Shown one piece after another: positions 1 to 10,213 of a stretch of DNA of 34,848 bases. The translations under genes were made by a program, and so were the position numbers. Location: contig JAMOQH010000182.1 in assembly GCA_027064085.1 (NCBI GenBank), positions 38,849-73,696 on the forward strand. Direction: 5' to 3'. Under the pieces are notes generated by a model. The model searched no databases. It was given only the letters and a program-made list of their open reading frames with translations, and had not been told where the DNA came from. Position 1 is the first letter of the stretch. The number at the start of each line of letters is the position of its first letter. The stretch comes from a bacterium (GTDB taxonomy: Bacteria; UBP6; JAFGXH01).

Positions 1-107
1 CAACGGATACAGTGCAAACAACATTTATATTCATATTGATTACAAATTTTTTCTTGAGTAAATTTTTTATGGTTGTTAAATTTAAATGGTTTGATGTTTT
101 ATGGTAG
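1..107 (+). CDS. C-terminal fragment of MlaE-like ABC permease (truncated by window start)
   Basis: Frame 3 reads TDTVQTTFIFILITNFFLSKFFMVVKFKWFDVLW* and its stop overlaps the mlaF-like start (ATGGTAG). Position directly upstream of mlaF/mlaD-like genes. Confidence 0.6.
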   Translation, partial: TDTVQTTFIFILITNFFLSKFFMVVKFKWFDVLW

Positions 108-850
108 AAAATAAAAATATTATTATTAGTTTTAAAGACATAAAGAAAAGATTTTCTGATAATATTGTATACGAAACATTAAATTTAGATATTATTAAAT
201 CTCAAACGACTACAATTTTTGGTGGAAGCGGAACGGGTAAATCTGTTTTATTAAAAATACTAATAGGGTTATTAAAGGCAGATAGCGGTAGTATCCTTTT
301 TAATAATCAGGATATTAGCAAGTTTTCAGAAAGAAGATATTTACCTATTAGAAAACAAATTGCAATGTTGTTTCAAGGTGGAGCATTGTTTGACTCTATA
401 AATGTAGAGGAAAATATTGCTTATCCATTAAAATTGCACTTTAAAATGACTAATAAAGAAATGAGAAGAGTTATTGCTAAAAATTTAGAAATGGTTGGGC
501 TTCCTGGTACAGAAAAATTAATGCCTGCTGAATTAAGTGGTGGAATGCAAAAAAGAATTGGTTTAGCTAGAGCCCTAGCAACTAATCCAACCGTAATGTT
601 ATATGATGAACCAACAACAGGGCTTGACCCTATAAATGTTACACTAATTAACAATCTTATTATTAGGCTAAAAGAAGAATTAAACTTAACATCAATTGTT
701 GTAACTCATGATATGGAGTCTGCATTTACAATATCAGATAAAGTTGCGATGTTATGGGATAAAAAAATAATCTTTTATGGAAGTGTTAATGATATAAGGG
801 ATACTGGTAATCCTATTGTTCATCGTTTTATAAATGGAATATCGGAGTAG
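101..850 (+). CDS. mlaF: MlaF-like ABC transporter ATP-binding protein
   Basis: Walker A GGSGTGKS, signature LSGGMQKR, Walker B MLYDEPTTGLDP; adjacent to an MCE protein. Confidence 0.85.
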   Translation: MVENKNIIISFKDIKKRFSDNIVYETLNLDIIKSQTTTIFGGSGTGKSVLLKILIGLLKADSGSILFNNQDISKFSERRYLPIRKQIAMLFQGGALFDSINVEENIAYPLKLHFKMTNKEMRRVIAKNLEMVGLPGTEKLMPAELSGGMQKRIGLARALATNPTVMLYDEPTTGLDPINVTLINNLIIRLKEELNLTSIVVTHDMESAFTISDKVAMLWDKKIIFYGSVNDIRDTGNPIVHRFINGISE

Positions 851-851
851 T

Positions 852-1928
852 ATGGAACAAAATAGAAAACTAGAAGCTATGGTTGGAATGTTTATGTTGA
901 TAATGTTTTTTATGTTGGGATGGGTGATTCTTACACTTGGTAAAAAAAAGGGATATGTGGGGCAAAATTATACCGTTTATGCTTATTTTAGAAATATAAA
1001 GGGATTAAGTAAAGATAAATCAGTTTATTTATATGGAAAGTACATTGGAAGTGTTTCTAATATTGAGTTTCCTAAAACAACTAAAGATGAGCGAATTAAA
1101 GTTACTTTTTCTATTAGAAAACCATACTTAAGATTTATAAAAAAAGATGCTGTTGCTAAAATTACAACTAAAAGCCTTCTTGGAAGTAAAGCTGTTAATA
1201 TTTCTCCTGGGCGAGATCATAAAAGCATAAAAGATGGAGATTTTATTATGGGATATGTATCAGCTGATCCTATAAAAGCAGTTGAAACAGCGGGTGAAGT
1301 TTTAATAAAAACCAAAAACATTCTTAATACCATTGGAGATATGGTTGATAATTATAAAAGTTCAGATTTATTAACATATTTAATTAAAGTTGGTCGCTTT
1401 GTTGAAAAAACACTTGATGCAGTAGAAAATCAAAGAGGTATGCTTGGAACTATTGTTTTTGATAAAAGCAATAAAAAGAAACTAATTCAAACAATTGATA
1501 ATCTAAATAAAACATCTAAAAACTTAAAGGAGCTATCTGAATCAGTGCTTAGAATCACAAAAGAAATAGAAAATAATGAAAATTCAGTTACTCATCAGTT
1601 GATATATGGTAAAAATGGGAAGAAAATTATGGCTAGTCTTGCTTTAGTTTCATCTGATTCTGTTAAGATTACAAATGAAATAGTAGATGGTCATGGTTTA
1701 ATTCATAATATAATTTTTGAGAAATCCGAGATAAAAGAGTTATTAACAGATTCAGCGATTAAGCTTAATAAAGTTATGACTAATATACATGAAGGAAGAG
1801 GTTCTTTAGGGGCTCTGATAAAGGACCCAACAATATATGAAGATTTAAAAGGAGTTTTTGGTAAAGTGAAATCTAATCAGGTATTAAAATCATTAATAAG
1901 ATTTTCAATTCAAAGGGAGGAAAAATGA
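852..1928 (+). CDS. mlaD: MlaD-like MCE-domain protein
   Basis: N-terminal TM then YTVYAYFRNIKGLSKDKSVYLYGKYIGSV MCE domain. Start trimmed from 834 to ATG at 852 (GGAG upstream). Confidence 0.8.
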   Translation: MEQNRKLEAMVGMFMLIMFFMLGWVILTLGKKKGYVGQNYTVYAYFRNIKGLSKDKSVYLYGKYIGSVSNIEFPKTTKDERIKVTFSIRKPYLRFIKKDAVAKITTKSLLGSKAVNISPGRDHKSIKDGDFIMGYVSADPIKAVETAGEVLIKTKNILNTIGDMVDNYKSSDLLTYLIKVGRFVEKTLDAVENQRGMLGTIVFDKSNKKKLIQTIDNLNKTSKNLKELSESVLRITKEIENNENSVTHQLIYGKNGKKIMASLALVSSDSVKITNEIVDGHGLIHNIIFEKSEIKELLTDSAIKLNKVMTNIHEGRGSLGALIKDPTIYEDLKGVFGKVKSNQVLKSLIRFSIQREEK

Positions 1929-2752
1929 ATAATGAACAATATTTAAAAGAAATTAACGAAGCTGTTGGTTATCTTGCTCAAAAAGTAGAAAAATTTCCTG
2001 AAATTTTAGTTATTTTAGGTAGTGGTCTTGGAGATTATGCTGATACATTTAAAAATAAAATGGTTATCTCTTATAATGACATACCTAATTTTCCAAAATC
2101 AACAGTTGTTGGCCATAGTGGTAACCTTGTTATAGGTGAAGTTCATGGAAAACTTGTTGTTGCAATGCAAGGAAGAGTTCATTTTTATGAAGGGTATTCT
2201 ATGAGAGAAGTAACTTTTCCTGCAAGAGTATTTAGTGCATTGGGGGTTAAAAAGGCCGTTATAACAAATGCTGCTGGTGGAATTAATAGAGATTTTCTAA
2301 CAGGTGCATTAATGATAATAACAGATCATATCAATTTTATGGGTGATAATGCCTTAAAGGGTCCTAACTTAGAAACATTTGGACCAAGATTTCCTGATAT
2401 GAGTGAAGCCTATAATCTTAGCTTAAGAAATAAGATGAAATCAGTTGCAGATAATTTAAACATTAATATAAAAGAAGGTGTTTACATTGCGATGAGTGGT
2501 CCTACCTATGAAACACCTGCTGAAATAAGAATGGCAAGTGCTTTAGGTGCAGATGCCGTAGGAATGAGTACTGTTCCGGAAGTTGCAGTATTTAATCATT
2601 CTGGAGTTGAAGTTGTTGGAGTTTCTTGTATCACAAATTTAGCAGCAGGGATATCTGAAACAAAGTTATCTCATGATGAAGTTAAAGAAACAGCAGAAAG
2701 AGTAAAAGGAATCTTTACTGAATTAATTGATAATTTTTTAAGAGAATTATAA
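1925..2752 (+). CDS. punA: Purine nucleoside phosphorylase
   Basis: ILGSGLGDYAD, TVVGHSGNLV, GRVHFYEGY, TNAAGGIN, GPTYETPAEIRMASALGADAVGMSTVPE motifs; RBS gggagg. Confidence 0.9.
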   Translation: MNNEQYLKEINEAVGYLAQKVEKFPEILVILGSGLGDYADTFKNKMVISYNDIPNFPKSTVVGHSGNLVIGEVHGKLVVAMQGRVHFYEGYSMREVTFPARVFSALGVKKAVITNAAGGINRDFLTGALMIITDHINFMGDNALKGPNLETFGPRFPDMSEAYNLSLRNKMKSVADNLNINIKEGVYIAMSGPTYETPAEIRMASALGADAVGMSTVPEVAVFNHSGVEVVGVSCITNLAAGISETKLSHDEVKETAERVKGIFTELIDNFLREL

Positions 2753-2836
2753 ATTAATCTAAGTTTTAAGCAATATATTATTGATAAAATAAAAAAATTA
2801 TACTATAATAACATCTAAGTTTTTTTTGAGGGGTTT

Positions 2837-4705
2837 ATGAAACGATTACTATTAATAATGGCAGTTTTTATAGCACTTGTATCCTCTTGTGCAGATACAG
2901 ACAGTGCAGGCGAGTTAATTAGTTCATGTGCAGGTATAACATGTTCAGGGCATGGTAAATGTGAATCTAATGATGGTATTCCTGCATGTTTATGTGATAG
3001 TGGATATATCAATACAGGAAGTGAGTGTTTGTTTGATTGTTCAAATATTGAGAATTCTAAGATAAATATTTATAATAATGGCTGTGAGTGTCTTGGTGAT
3101 TTGCAAGCACAAAGAGATGAAAGTAATAACTTGATTTCTTGTTCTTGTGAAGAAGGAAAAGAGTTGGTTAATGGTCAATGTTTAACTAAATGTGATGATG
3201 CAAATGCTTACCCTACAAACGAAGGTACCTGTGTTTGTAATTATGGTTATTATCTGGATATTTCAGGAATATGTACATTTAATTGTAAATACAACGACCA
3301 TGCTTTTACAAATTCAGCAAATAATGCTTGCGAATGTGAAGAAGGTTACGAGCTTAAAAATGGTGAATGTCTTTATTCTTGTAATGAAGCAGGTAATATG
3401 ATTACTAATGGTGGCAATAATGGTTGTAGCTGTAAAGAAGGATATTTTCAAACCAAAGATGCTGATGTTTGTGCTAGTCCATGTGAAGGTGTTTCATGTG
3501 AAAATGATGCAGAATGTGTTGCAACAAGTTCTGAATCAAATATTTGTAGATGTATAGCTAATAAAAGTTTAAAATTAAATTATAATGATAATTTAATTAT
3601 GCCTATGCCTTATAATACAGATATGAAAATTGCTACTAATGCTGGTAATACATATGCTATTGTCTGGTCGGGCAATACAAGCGATACTGATAGTGTAAAA
3701 AGTATATTTTTAACTATTCTTAATTCAGATGGAACTATACTTAAAGAAACTTCAATTATTAATTTAAGAGATTTAAATGATGATAAAAATAAATTAAATC
3801 CAACCGTTATTTGGGGCGGAGATAAGTATTTAGTTGCATGGGAAGATAGCAGATATACTACTGATACAATGACAACAAAAGACATATATTTTAGACTAGT
3901 TTCTGAAGACGGTACCTTAACTCCTGAAACTAGACTTACCTTTTCAACATCTAATAATACTTATGCTTGGGCACCTAAACTACTATGGAATGAAGTTGAA
4001 GCTCATTATGCTATTTTTTGGAAAGAAAAAAAGAGAGATATCGATGGTAATCTTGGTGTAACAACTGTTTATTATAGATTAATAAGGCCAACTGGAGATT
4101 ATTTAATTGGTACAAAACCAACTACTGCTGCAAATATTCCTATTTATGATTTTGATATCACCTTAAATAAAGATAATAATTACTCTATGGTTTGGATAAA
4201 AGATGAATCTCCAAAAAGATTATATTATCAAATTCTTAGTTCAGATAGTACTGTAATAGAAAGTGATGGAGTAGTTCTTCTTTCTCCAATAAATTTACTA
4301 TACAATACTTCAAGTGCAATTTCGCCTAAAATTATTTGGAATGGAAGTGAATATGCTATTTTCTTTAGAAATTCTAGTTATAGCAATAGATATGCACTTT
4401 TATTATTAAATGAAAATAATCAAAAACTAGGAAATGAAATTAATTTAAACTTAAGTGATACTCCAAGAGACTTCTTTTGGAATGGAAATGAATATGTTTT
4501 TACAACCAACAATAGCAATGAAGTATATCTAAGAAAAATATCTTGGGATGGTAGAATTATTGAAAATAATCTTTTGAGTGATGGTCTTCATCATATTTAT
4601 AATCCAAGGGTTTCTTTTGTAGATAAAAATGATTATTCTTTCTTTTGGATTGATAATAGAGATGGAAGTTATTCATTGTATTCAAGTGATATGAGTTGTA
4701 GATAA
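2837..4705 (+). CDS. EGF-like-repeat lipoprotein with C-terminal beta-propeller-like repeats
   Basis: Lipobox ALVSSC; repeated CxxxxCSGHGKC / CxCxxGY modules; later repeated 'WGGDKYLVAWEDSR...DIYFRLVSEDGT'-type blades. Confidence 0.75.
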   Translation: MKRLLLIMAVFIALVSSCADTDSAGELISSCAGITCSGHGKCESNDGIPACLCDSGYINTGSECLFDCSNIENSKINIYNNGCECLGDLQAQRDESNNLISCSCEEGKELVNGQCLTKCDDANAYPTNEGTCVCNYGYYLDISGICTFNCKYNDHAFTNSANNACECEEGYELKNGECLYSCNEAGNMITNGGNNGCSCKEGYFQTKDADVCASPCEGVSCENDAECVATSSESNICRCIANKSLKLNYNDNLIMPMPYNTDMKIATNAGNTYAIVWSGNTSDTDSVKSIFLTILNSDGTILKETSIINLRDLNDDKNKLNPTVIWGGDKYLVAWEDSRYTTDTMTTKDIYFRLVSEDGTLTPETRLTFSTSNNTYAWAPKLLWNEVEAHYAIFWKEKKRDIDGNLGVTTVYYRLIRPTGDYLIGTKPTTAANIPIYDFDITLNKDNNYSMVWIKDESPKRLYYQILSSDSTVIESDGVVLLSPINLLYNTSSAISPKIIWNGSEYAIFFRNSSYSNRYALLLLNENNQKLGNEINLNLSDTPRDFFWNGNEYVFTTNNSNEVYLRKISWDGRIIENNLLSDGLHHIYNPRVSFVDKNDYSFFWIDNRDGSYSLYSSDMSCR

Positions 4706-4726
4706 AATAGTTTAGGCCGTTACAAT

Positions 4727-4781
4727 CACCATGGTTGTCTAAGGGTTAAACAAAGGAGATATGTAATCTCTCTACATGGTG
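4727..4781. repeat. REP/BIME-like composite of inverted repeats
   Basis: CACCATG (4727-4733) pairs with CATGGTG (4775-4781), enclosing further hairpins such as GGAGAT-atgta-ATCTCT; overlaps ACAATCACCATGGTTGT. More GC-rich than flanks. Confidence 0.5.
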
Positions 4782-4791
4782 TTTTACACGG

Positions 4792-4816
4792 ATTTTTTAG
4801 CTAAAATCTAAAAAAT
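4792..4816. terminator. Hairpin terminator between convergent genes
   Basis: ATTTTTTAG-ctaaaat-CTAAAAAAT, 9-bp perfect arms. Confidence 0.5.
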
Positions 4817-5508
4817 TATAAAATATTTCCAATATTTAAAATAATAACATACAAAACTGCATTACTTATCCCATGGAATAATACAGATGCTAATATGTTA
4901 TTGGTTTGATTTCTAAGGATTCCAAAAACTATAGATGGCAAAAATGTTAAAGCTGAAAAAACTGTAAAATATGTTAAAAAATGTCCTAATCCAAATATTA
5001 ATGACGTTATTATTATCCCTGTATCTAGTTTTATTTTAGGAATAATTTGAAAATTAAATCTTTTTTGAATTAAAGGTTGTAAGTATCCTCTATAAAAAAA
5101 TTCTTCACTAAATCCAACAACAATTATATTGTAAGCTAAATAATATAGTATATCTTTAGGGAGTTTTATTGTAAATAAATGTTCTTTGAAATCACTACCA
5201 AATTTAAAAACAAAGATTAATATAAAATAAGCAGGAAAAATTGTTATTATCCAAATTAATAAATAGTAAGAACTCTTTTTTATATCTATATTTAATAAGC
5301 CATATTTTAAATAATCAATATGATTAATTTTTGCAGAAAACATTGGTATATATACAAGTGTTATAAGTATTATATATGGCCGTATTGTTGGAGTTAGTTT
5401 TGCTAATGAAAATATTACTATAGATAAAATATAAGAAAAAAAAGCTTCTTTTGAGGATAAATCAAAGAATGATATAAATTTGCTTTTAATCATTTGAATA
5501 TAATGCAT
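4816..5508 (-). CDS. CPBP family intramembrane metalloprotease
   Basis: Multi-TM protein with GFSEEFFYRGYLQPL (EExxxR) and FGLGHFLTYF, LFHGISNAV motifs. Confidence 0.85.
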   Translation of the reverse strand: MHYIQMIKSKFISFFDLSSKEAFFSYILSIVIFSLAKLTPTIRPYIILITLVYIPMFSAKINHIDYLKYGLLNIDIKKSSYYLLIWIITIFPAYFILIFVFKFGSDFKEHLFTIKLPKDILYYLAYNIIVVGFSEEFFYRGYLQPLIQKRFNFQIIPKIKLDTGIIITSLIFGLGHFLTYFTVFSALTFLPSIVFGILRNQTNNILASVLFHGISNAVLYVIILNIGNIL

Positions 5509-6970
5509 CTACAAATTCTTCTACATCCATCTTTTTCAAGTCATTAATGCCTTCACCAATACCTACATATCTAACAGGGATATTATAAGTATTAGAAATA
5601 CCAATAATAACACCACCTTTAGCTGTACCATCCATTTTCGTTAAAACGATTCCTGTTATATCCATTGCTTCATTAAAATATTTAGTTTGATGTATAGCAT
5701 TTTGTCCATTTGTTGAATCTAAAACTAAAAAAACATCATGAGGTGCATCTTTATGTGCTTTTACTGCGGAGCGTTTAATTTTTTTTAGTTCTTCCATTAA
5801 TTTTTTATCAGTATGTAACCTTCCTGATGTATCACCAATAATAATATCATAATTTTCATCTAGGCCTTTTTTAATTCCATCATAGATAACACTAGAAGGA
5901 TCTTGCTTATCTTTTCCAGAATGGAATCCTGCTCCACTTCTTTTTGCCCAAACTTCTAATTGTTCAACAGCTGCAGCTCTAAATGTATCTCCTGCAATAA
6001 GTAAAACCTTTTTACCTTCTTTTATATATTGAGAGGCTAATTTTCCTATAGTTGTAGTTTTTCCACTACCATTAACTCCAATGAATAACATGATATATGG
6101 TTTTTTATTGATTTTTTCTTCGAATTTTATATTTAATATGTCAAAAGTTTCTTGTTTTAAAAAGCTTATTACCGAAGCACTGTCCTTAATAGATTTTTTA
6201 TCCATTCCTTCTTTAATTTTTTCAAATAATACATCAGCTGTTTTAGGGCCAATATCAGAAGTTAGCAATAATTCTTCTAAATCATCAAGAAAATCATCAT
6301 TTAATTCTTTTACTTCATTAAATAAATTATTTAATTTACCCAGGAATCCGGATCTTTTTGTTTTTGCAAGCCCCTCTTTAAATGTTTTACCCTTTTCTTC
6401 TATTTTTTTTAATTCTTCTTGTTTTCTCTTTTCGGATGCTTCTTTTTCTTTTTTTCTTTCTTTAGCAATTCTTTCTTGTTCTAATTCTGCTTTTTTCTTT
6501 ACTTCTTCTTGTTTTCTTTTTGCTTCTTCTTCTATTTTTTTTTGTTCTAATAAAGCTTTTTTTTCTACTTCTTTTTTTAGTTTTATTTCTAATTCTTCTC
6601 TTTTTTTAATATCTAATTCTTCTTGTTGTAATTTTTCTAATTCCCTTTTCTTTTCTAGTTCAAGCTTTCTCATTGCTTCTATTTCAGCTTTTTTCTTTTC
6701 TCCTTTTATTCTTTTTTCTTCTTTTAATGCTAATCTTCTTGCTTCATCTCTTGCTTTTCTAGCTTCTTCTTCTATTCTTTTTTGTTCTAATAAGGCTTTT
6801 TGCTCTGTAGCTTCTTTCTCTTTTTCTAGTTTTTCCAATTCTAATCTATCATTTTTTAATTTATCCTTTTTATTTTTACTTTCTATAATAATTATAAAAA
6901 ATATAAACAAAACTAAGCCTGCGAGAGAACCTAATATATAGTAATTATTTATAATTTCATTAATATTCAT
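5486..6970 (-). CDS. ftsY: Signal recognition particle receptor FtsY with TM anchor and charged coiled-coil N-terminus
   Basis: GVNGSGKTTTIGKLA, DTFRAAAVEQL, DTSGRL, TKMDGTAKGG, GIGEGINDL; N-terminal hydrophobic segment followed by about 180 aa rich in K/E/A/R. Confidence 0.95.
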   Translation of the reverse strand: MNINEIINNYYILGSLAGLVLFIFFIIIIESKNKKDKLKNDRLELEKLEKEKEATEQKALLEQKRIEEEARKARDEARRLALKEEKRIKGEKKKAEIEAMRKLELEKKRELEKLQQEELDIKKREELEIKLKKEVEKKALLEQKKIEEEAKRKQEEVKKKAELEQERIAKERKKEKEASEKRKQEELKKIEEKGKTFKEGLAKTKRSGFLGKLNNLFNEVKELNDDFLDDLEELLLTSDIGPKTADVLFEKIKEGMDKKSIKDSASVISFLKQETFDILNIKFEEKINKKPYIMLFIGVNGSGKTTTIGKLASQYIKEGKKVLLIAGDTFRAAAVEQLEVWAKRSGAGFHSGKDKQDPSSVIYDGIKKGLDENYDIIIGDTSGRLHTDKKLMEELKKIKRSAVKAHKDAPHDVFLVLDSTNGQNAIHQTKYFNEAMDITGIVLTKMDGTAKGGVIIGISNTYNIPVRYVGIGEGINDLKKMDVEEFVDALYSND

Positions 6971-7104
6971 TGTTACTCCTAAAACTAATCAAAATCAAAA
7001 CTACTTATTATAATAAAATATTGTTTTATTGCAAGCAAGATTTATTTTTAATAATCAATTAAAAAGTAAAAATTAGAAAAAGGAATTTTTAATATTAAAA
7101 ATAC

Positions 7105-7132
7105 TTGCAATTCTACTTTTTTTTGTTATAAT
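7105..7132 (+). promoter_or_regulatory. Sigma70-type promoter for pth-hppA
   Basis: TTGCAA-16 bp-TATAAT upstream of pth. Confidence 0.5.
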
Positions 7133-7173
7133 GCATTGCATTATTTTGAATAGTGATTCTTATTAGGATAGCA

Positions 7174-7737
7174 ATGAAACTAATAGTTGGCTTAGGAAAT
7201 CCAGGTACTAAATATGAAATGACTAGGCACAACATAGGTTTTTTAATTGTTGATAGAGTGGCTCAGAAGCTAAATACTGACATTTGTAAAGAAAAGTTTA
7301 AAGGTAAATTTAATAAGAAATCTTACAATGGAGAGGATATTATTTTATTAAAACCGATGACTTATATGAATTTAAGTGGAGAATCTGTCTTACCTGCATC
7401 AAGATTTTTTAAAATAGAATCAAGGGACGTTTTAGTGATTCATGATGAATTGGATTTAGCGTTTGGAAAAATAAAGTTTAAAAAAGGTGGTGGATTTGCA
7501 GGCCATAATGGATTGAAATCCATAGGGGCAAGTTTATCAAAACAAGAGTTTAATAGATTAAGGGTAGGAATAGGAAGGCCAATTGGTAGAATCCCTATTG
7601 CTGATTATGTTTTACAGAGGTTTTCATCTGAAGAAGAAGCAGAATTAGATGATTTAATTGAGAAATCAGCTGATTCTGTAATTTTTTATTTAGAAAATGA
7701 TATTTTAGAAACAATGAATCAATTTCATGGAGGGTAA
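7174..7737 (+). CDS. pth: Peptidyl-tRNA hydrolase
   Basis: MKLIVGLGNPGTKYEMTRHNIGF, KPMTYMNLSGESV, HDELDLAFGKIKFKKGGGFAGHNGLKSI. ATG at 7174 preferred over the GTG at 7153. Confidence 0.95.
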   Translation: MKLIVGLGNPGTKYEMTRHNIGFLIVDRVAQKLNTDICKEKFKGKFNKKSYNGEDIILLKPMTYMNLSGESVLPASRFFKIESRDVLVIHDELDLAFGKIKFKKGGGFAGHNGLKSIGASLSKQEFNRLRVGIGRPIGRIPIADYVLQRFSSEEEAELDDLIEKSADSVIFYLENDILETMNQFHGG

Positions 7738-9882
7738 ATGAACAAATTGATGTTTGTAGCACCAATTGCAGGAGCATTAGCTCTAATTTATGCATTTATT
7801 AAAGCATCTGCTGTAAGCAAGGCAGAGGTAGGTGATGAGAGAATGGCAACAATTGCTAAAAATATTAGCGTTGGAGCTATGGCTTTTTTAAAGAGAGAAT
7901 ATACTGTTTTAGCTGGTTTTGTAGTAGTAGTAGCTATTGCATTAGGTCTTTCAAATGCAGGAAAAGAAAATAGTAGTTATTTGATAGCTTTGTCTTTTAT
8001 TGTTGGAGCGGTTGCATCTGCATTAGCTGGTTATCTAGGGATGAAAGTTGCTACTAAAGCTAATGTAAGAACAACAAATGCTGCAAGGACAGGGCTTTCT
8101 AAAGCTCTTGGCATTGCCTTTGGAGGTGGTGCCGTTATGGGAATGAGCGTTGTTGGTCTTGCAACTATTGGCTTAGGTGGATTATTTATACTATATTTTA
8201 ATATATTTGATGGTAATATGCTTAAAATATTAAATGTTTTAACAGGTTTCTCATTGGGAGCATCTTCAATTGCTTTATTTGCAAGAGTTGGTGGGGGTAT
8301 TTATACTAAAGCTGCTGATGTTGGTGCTGACTTAGTTGGTAAAGTGGAAGCAGGTATTCCTGAGGATCATCCTTTGAATCCTGCAACTATTGCTGATAAT
8401 GTTGGTGATAATGTTGGTGATGTTGCTGGAATGGGTGCTGATTTATTTGAATCTTATGTTGGTTCAATTGTTGGCTCTATGGTTCTTGGAACTGCTTTTA
8501 TGCATCATATTACTAATGCTGGTGGAAAGGGATTGAATGCTATTTTACTTCCATTAGTATTAGCTGGTCTTGGTATTCTTGTTTCTATAATAGGAACATT
8601 TTTTGTTAGAACATCAGAAGGAAAAAATCCTCAAACAGCACTTAATTTAGGTACATTTGGTGCAGCTGGAATGATGATTGTCGCATCTTACTTTGTAATA
8701 GGAATGTTAATACCCTCTGATGTTAAAGCAAGTGTAATGGGAGCAACAATGGATGTTTCTGCTCCTTTAGGTATTTTTTTAGCTGTTATTTTTGGCTTGG
8801 TTGCGGGTACTTTAATTGGTATTGCAACAGAGTACTATTGTGCGACAGGTAAAGGTCCTGTTAATGCAATTGCTAAACAATCAGAAACAGGTGCCGCAAC
8901 AAATATTATTGCGGGTCTTGGGACAGGGATGCAATCAACTGCTCTTCCAATTCTTTTAATTGCTGCTGCGATTTTAGGCTCTTATGCTTTTGCAGGGCTT
9001 TATGGTGTTGCTATTGCTGCGCTTGGAATGCTTTCAACAACAGGTATTCAGTTGGCAGTTGATGCTTATGGACCAATTGCAGATAATGCAGGTGGTATTG
9101 CTGAAATGGCAGGACTTCCTCATGAGGTAAGAGAAAGAACTGATAAACTTGATGCCGTTGGTAATACAACAGCAGCTATTGGTAAAGGTTTTGCTATTGG
9201 TAGTGCTGCACTTACTGCACTAGCATTATTTTCAGCTTATATGCAACAAACAGGAGTTAAAACCATTAATCTTGCAGACCCTAAAGTTATGGCAGGTTTG
9301 TTTGTTGGTGGAATGATTCCTTTCTTATTTTCCTCAATGGCAATGAATGCTGTTGGTAGAGCAGCTATGGCAATGATTAGAGAAGTACAAAGACAATTTA
9401 AAGATATTCCTGAGTTAAAAGCAGCTCTTGAAGTTATGAAAAGAAATGATAACGATGTTGATAAAATGAATGAAGCAGACCTTGCAGTTTTTAATGAAGC
9501 TGATGGTAAAGCAGAGTATTCAAAATGTGTTGATATTTCAACTGGTGCAGCAATTAAAGAAATGGTTATGCCTGGTTTACTTGCCATAGTTATTCCAGTG
9601 TTAGTTGGTTTTTTTGGTGGAAAAGTTATGCTTGGAGGACTTCTTGCAGGGGTTACTGTAACAGGAGTTTTAATGGCTCTTTTTATGTCAAATGCTGGTG
9701 GAGCATGGGATAATGCTAAAAAATCAATTGAAGAAGCTGGTAAAAAAGGAACAGAAGCTCATAAAGCATCAGTAGTTGGTGATACTGTTGGTGACCCTTT
9801 TAAAGATACAGCTGGTCCTGCACTTAATATCTTAGTTAAGTTAATGAGTGTTGTTGCTCTTACGATTGCTCCATTATTATAG
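7738..9882 (+). CDS. hppA: Membrane-bound (K+-dependent type) inorganic pyrophosphatase
   Basis: Multi-[83 protein letters not shown]-terminal [18 protein letters not shown]. Confidence 0.97.
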   Translation: MNKLMFVAPIAGALALIYAFIKASAVSKAEVGDERMATIAKNISVGAMAFLKREYTVLAGFVVVVAIALGLSNAGKENSSYLIALSFIVGAVASALAGYLGMKVATKANVRTTNAARTGLSKALGIAFGGGAVMGMSVVGLATIGLGGLFILYFNIFDGNMLKILNVLTGFSLGASSIALFARVGGGIYTKAADVGADLVGKVEAGIPEDHPLNPATIADNVGDNVGDVAGMGADLFESYVGSIVGSMVLGTAFMHHITNAGGKGLNAILLPLVLAGLGILVSIIGTFFVRTSEGKNPQTALNLGTFGAAGMMIVASYFVIGMLIPSDVKASVMGATMDVSAPLGIFLAVIFGLVAGTLIGIATEYYCATGKGPVNAIAKQSETGAATNIIAGLGTGMQSTALPILLIAAAILGSYAFAGLYGVAIAALGMLSTTGIQLAVDAYGPIADNAGGIAEMAGLPHEVRERTDKLDAVGNTTAAIGKGFAIGSAALTALALFSAYMQQTGVKTINLADPKVMAGLFVGGMIPFLFSSMAMNAVGRAAMAMIREVQRQFKDIPELKAALEVMKRNDNDVDKMNEADLAVFNEADGKAEYSKCVDISTGAAIKEMVMPGLLAIVIPVLVGFFGGKVMLGGLLAGVTVTGVLMALFMSNAGGAWDNAKKSIEEAGKKGTEAHKASVVGDTVGDPFKDTAGPALNILVKLMSVVALTIAPLL

Positions 9883-9896
9883 CCTTTCATAACCAA

Positions 9897-9932
9897 TTTG
9901 GCATGGCCAAAGGGTGAACACAAGATTCGCCC
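9897..9932. repeat. Double-hairpin REP-like element
   Basis: TTTGGC-atg-GCCAAA (9897-9911) followed by GGGTGAA-cacaaga-TTCGCCC (9912-9932, one G-U); GC-rich island in AT-rich intergenic DNA downstream of hppA. Confidence 0.55.
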
Positions 9933-10213
9933 CTACATTGTTTATTACAGGCAAAATTTCACTAAATTTATAAAAAATTCATTAAAATTTTAGCACTCAA
10001 CCAATATAAATATTGTTTTCGCTTTGTTGAAAATATAATATTTTCTTGATTTACACATAAAGACACAATTTATTTGACACTACCACAAAAATGATGTGTA
10101 CCCCTAAAAATAGATAGATTTTATTTATCTATATTCTAAGGCGATTTTTATAATAATACTTATTTATTTAATATTTATATGATATAATCACTTTTTTAGC
10201 TTAAGGAAGCCAA

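Noticed and set aside
3192-3401. 69-aa plus-strand ORF rich in Met/Gln
   Set aside because: Shifted frame of the EGF-like lipoprotein gene.
6081-6941. 286-aa plus-strand ORF rich in Ser/Phe/Leu
   Set aside because: Antisense of the ftsY charged coiled coil; composition (S/F/N rich) is what reverse-complemented K/E codons give, and ftsY is unambiguous.
9237-9587. 116-aa minus-strand ORF
   Set aside because: Antisense of the conserved membrane pyrophosphatase coding sequence.
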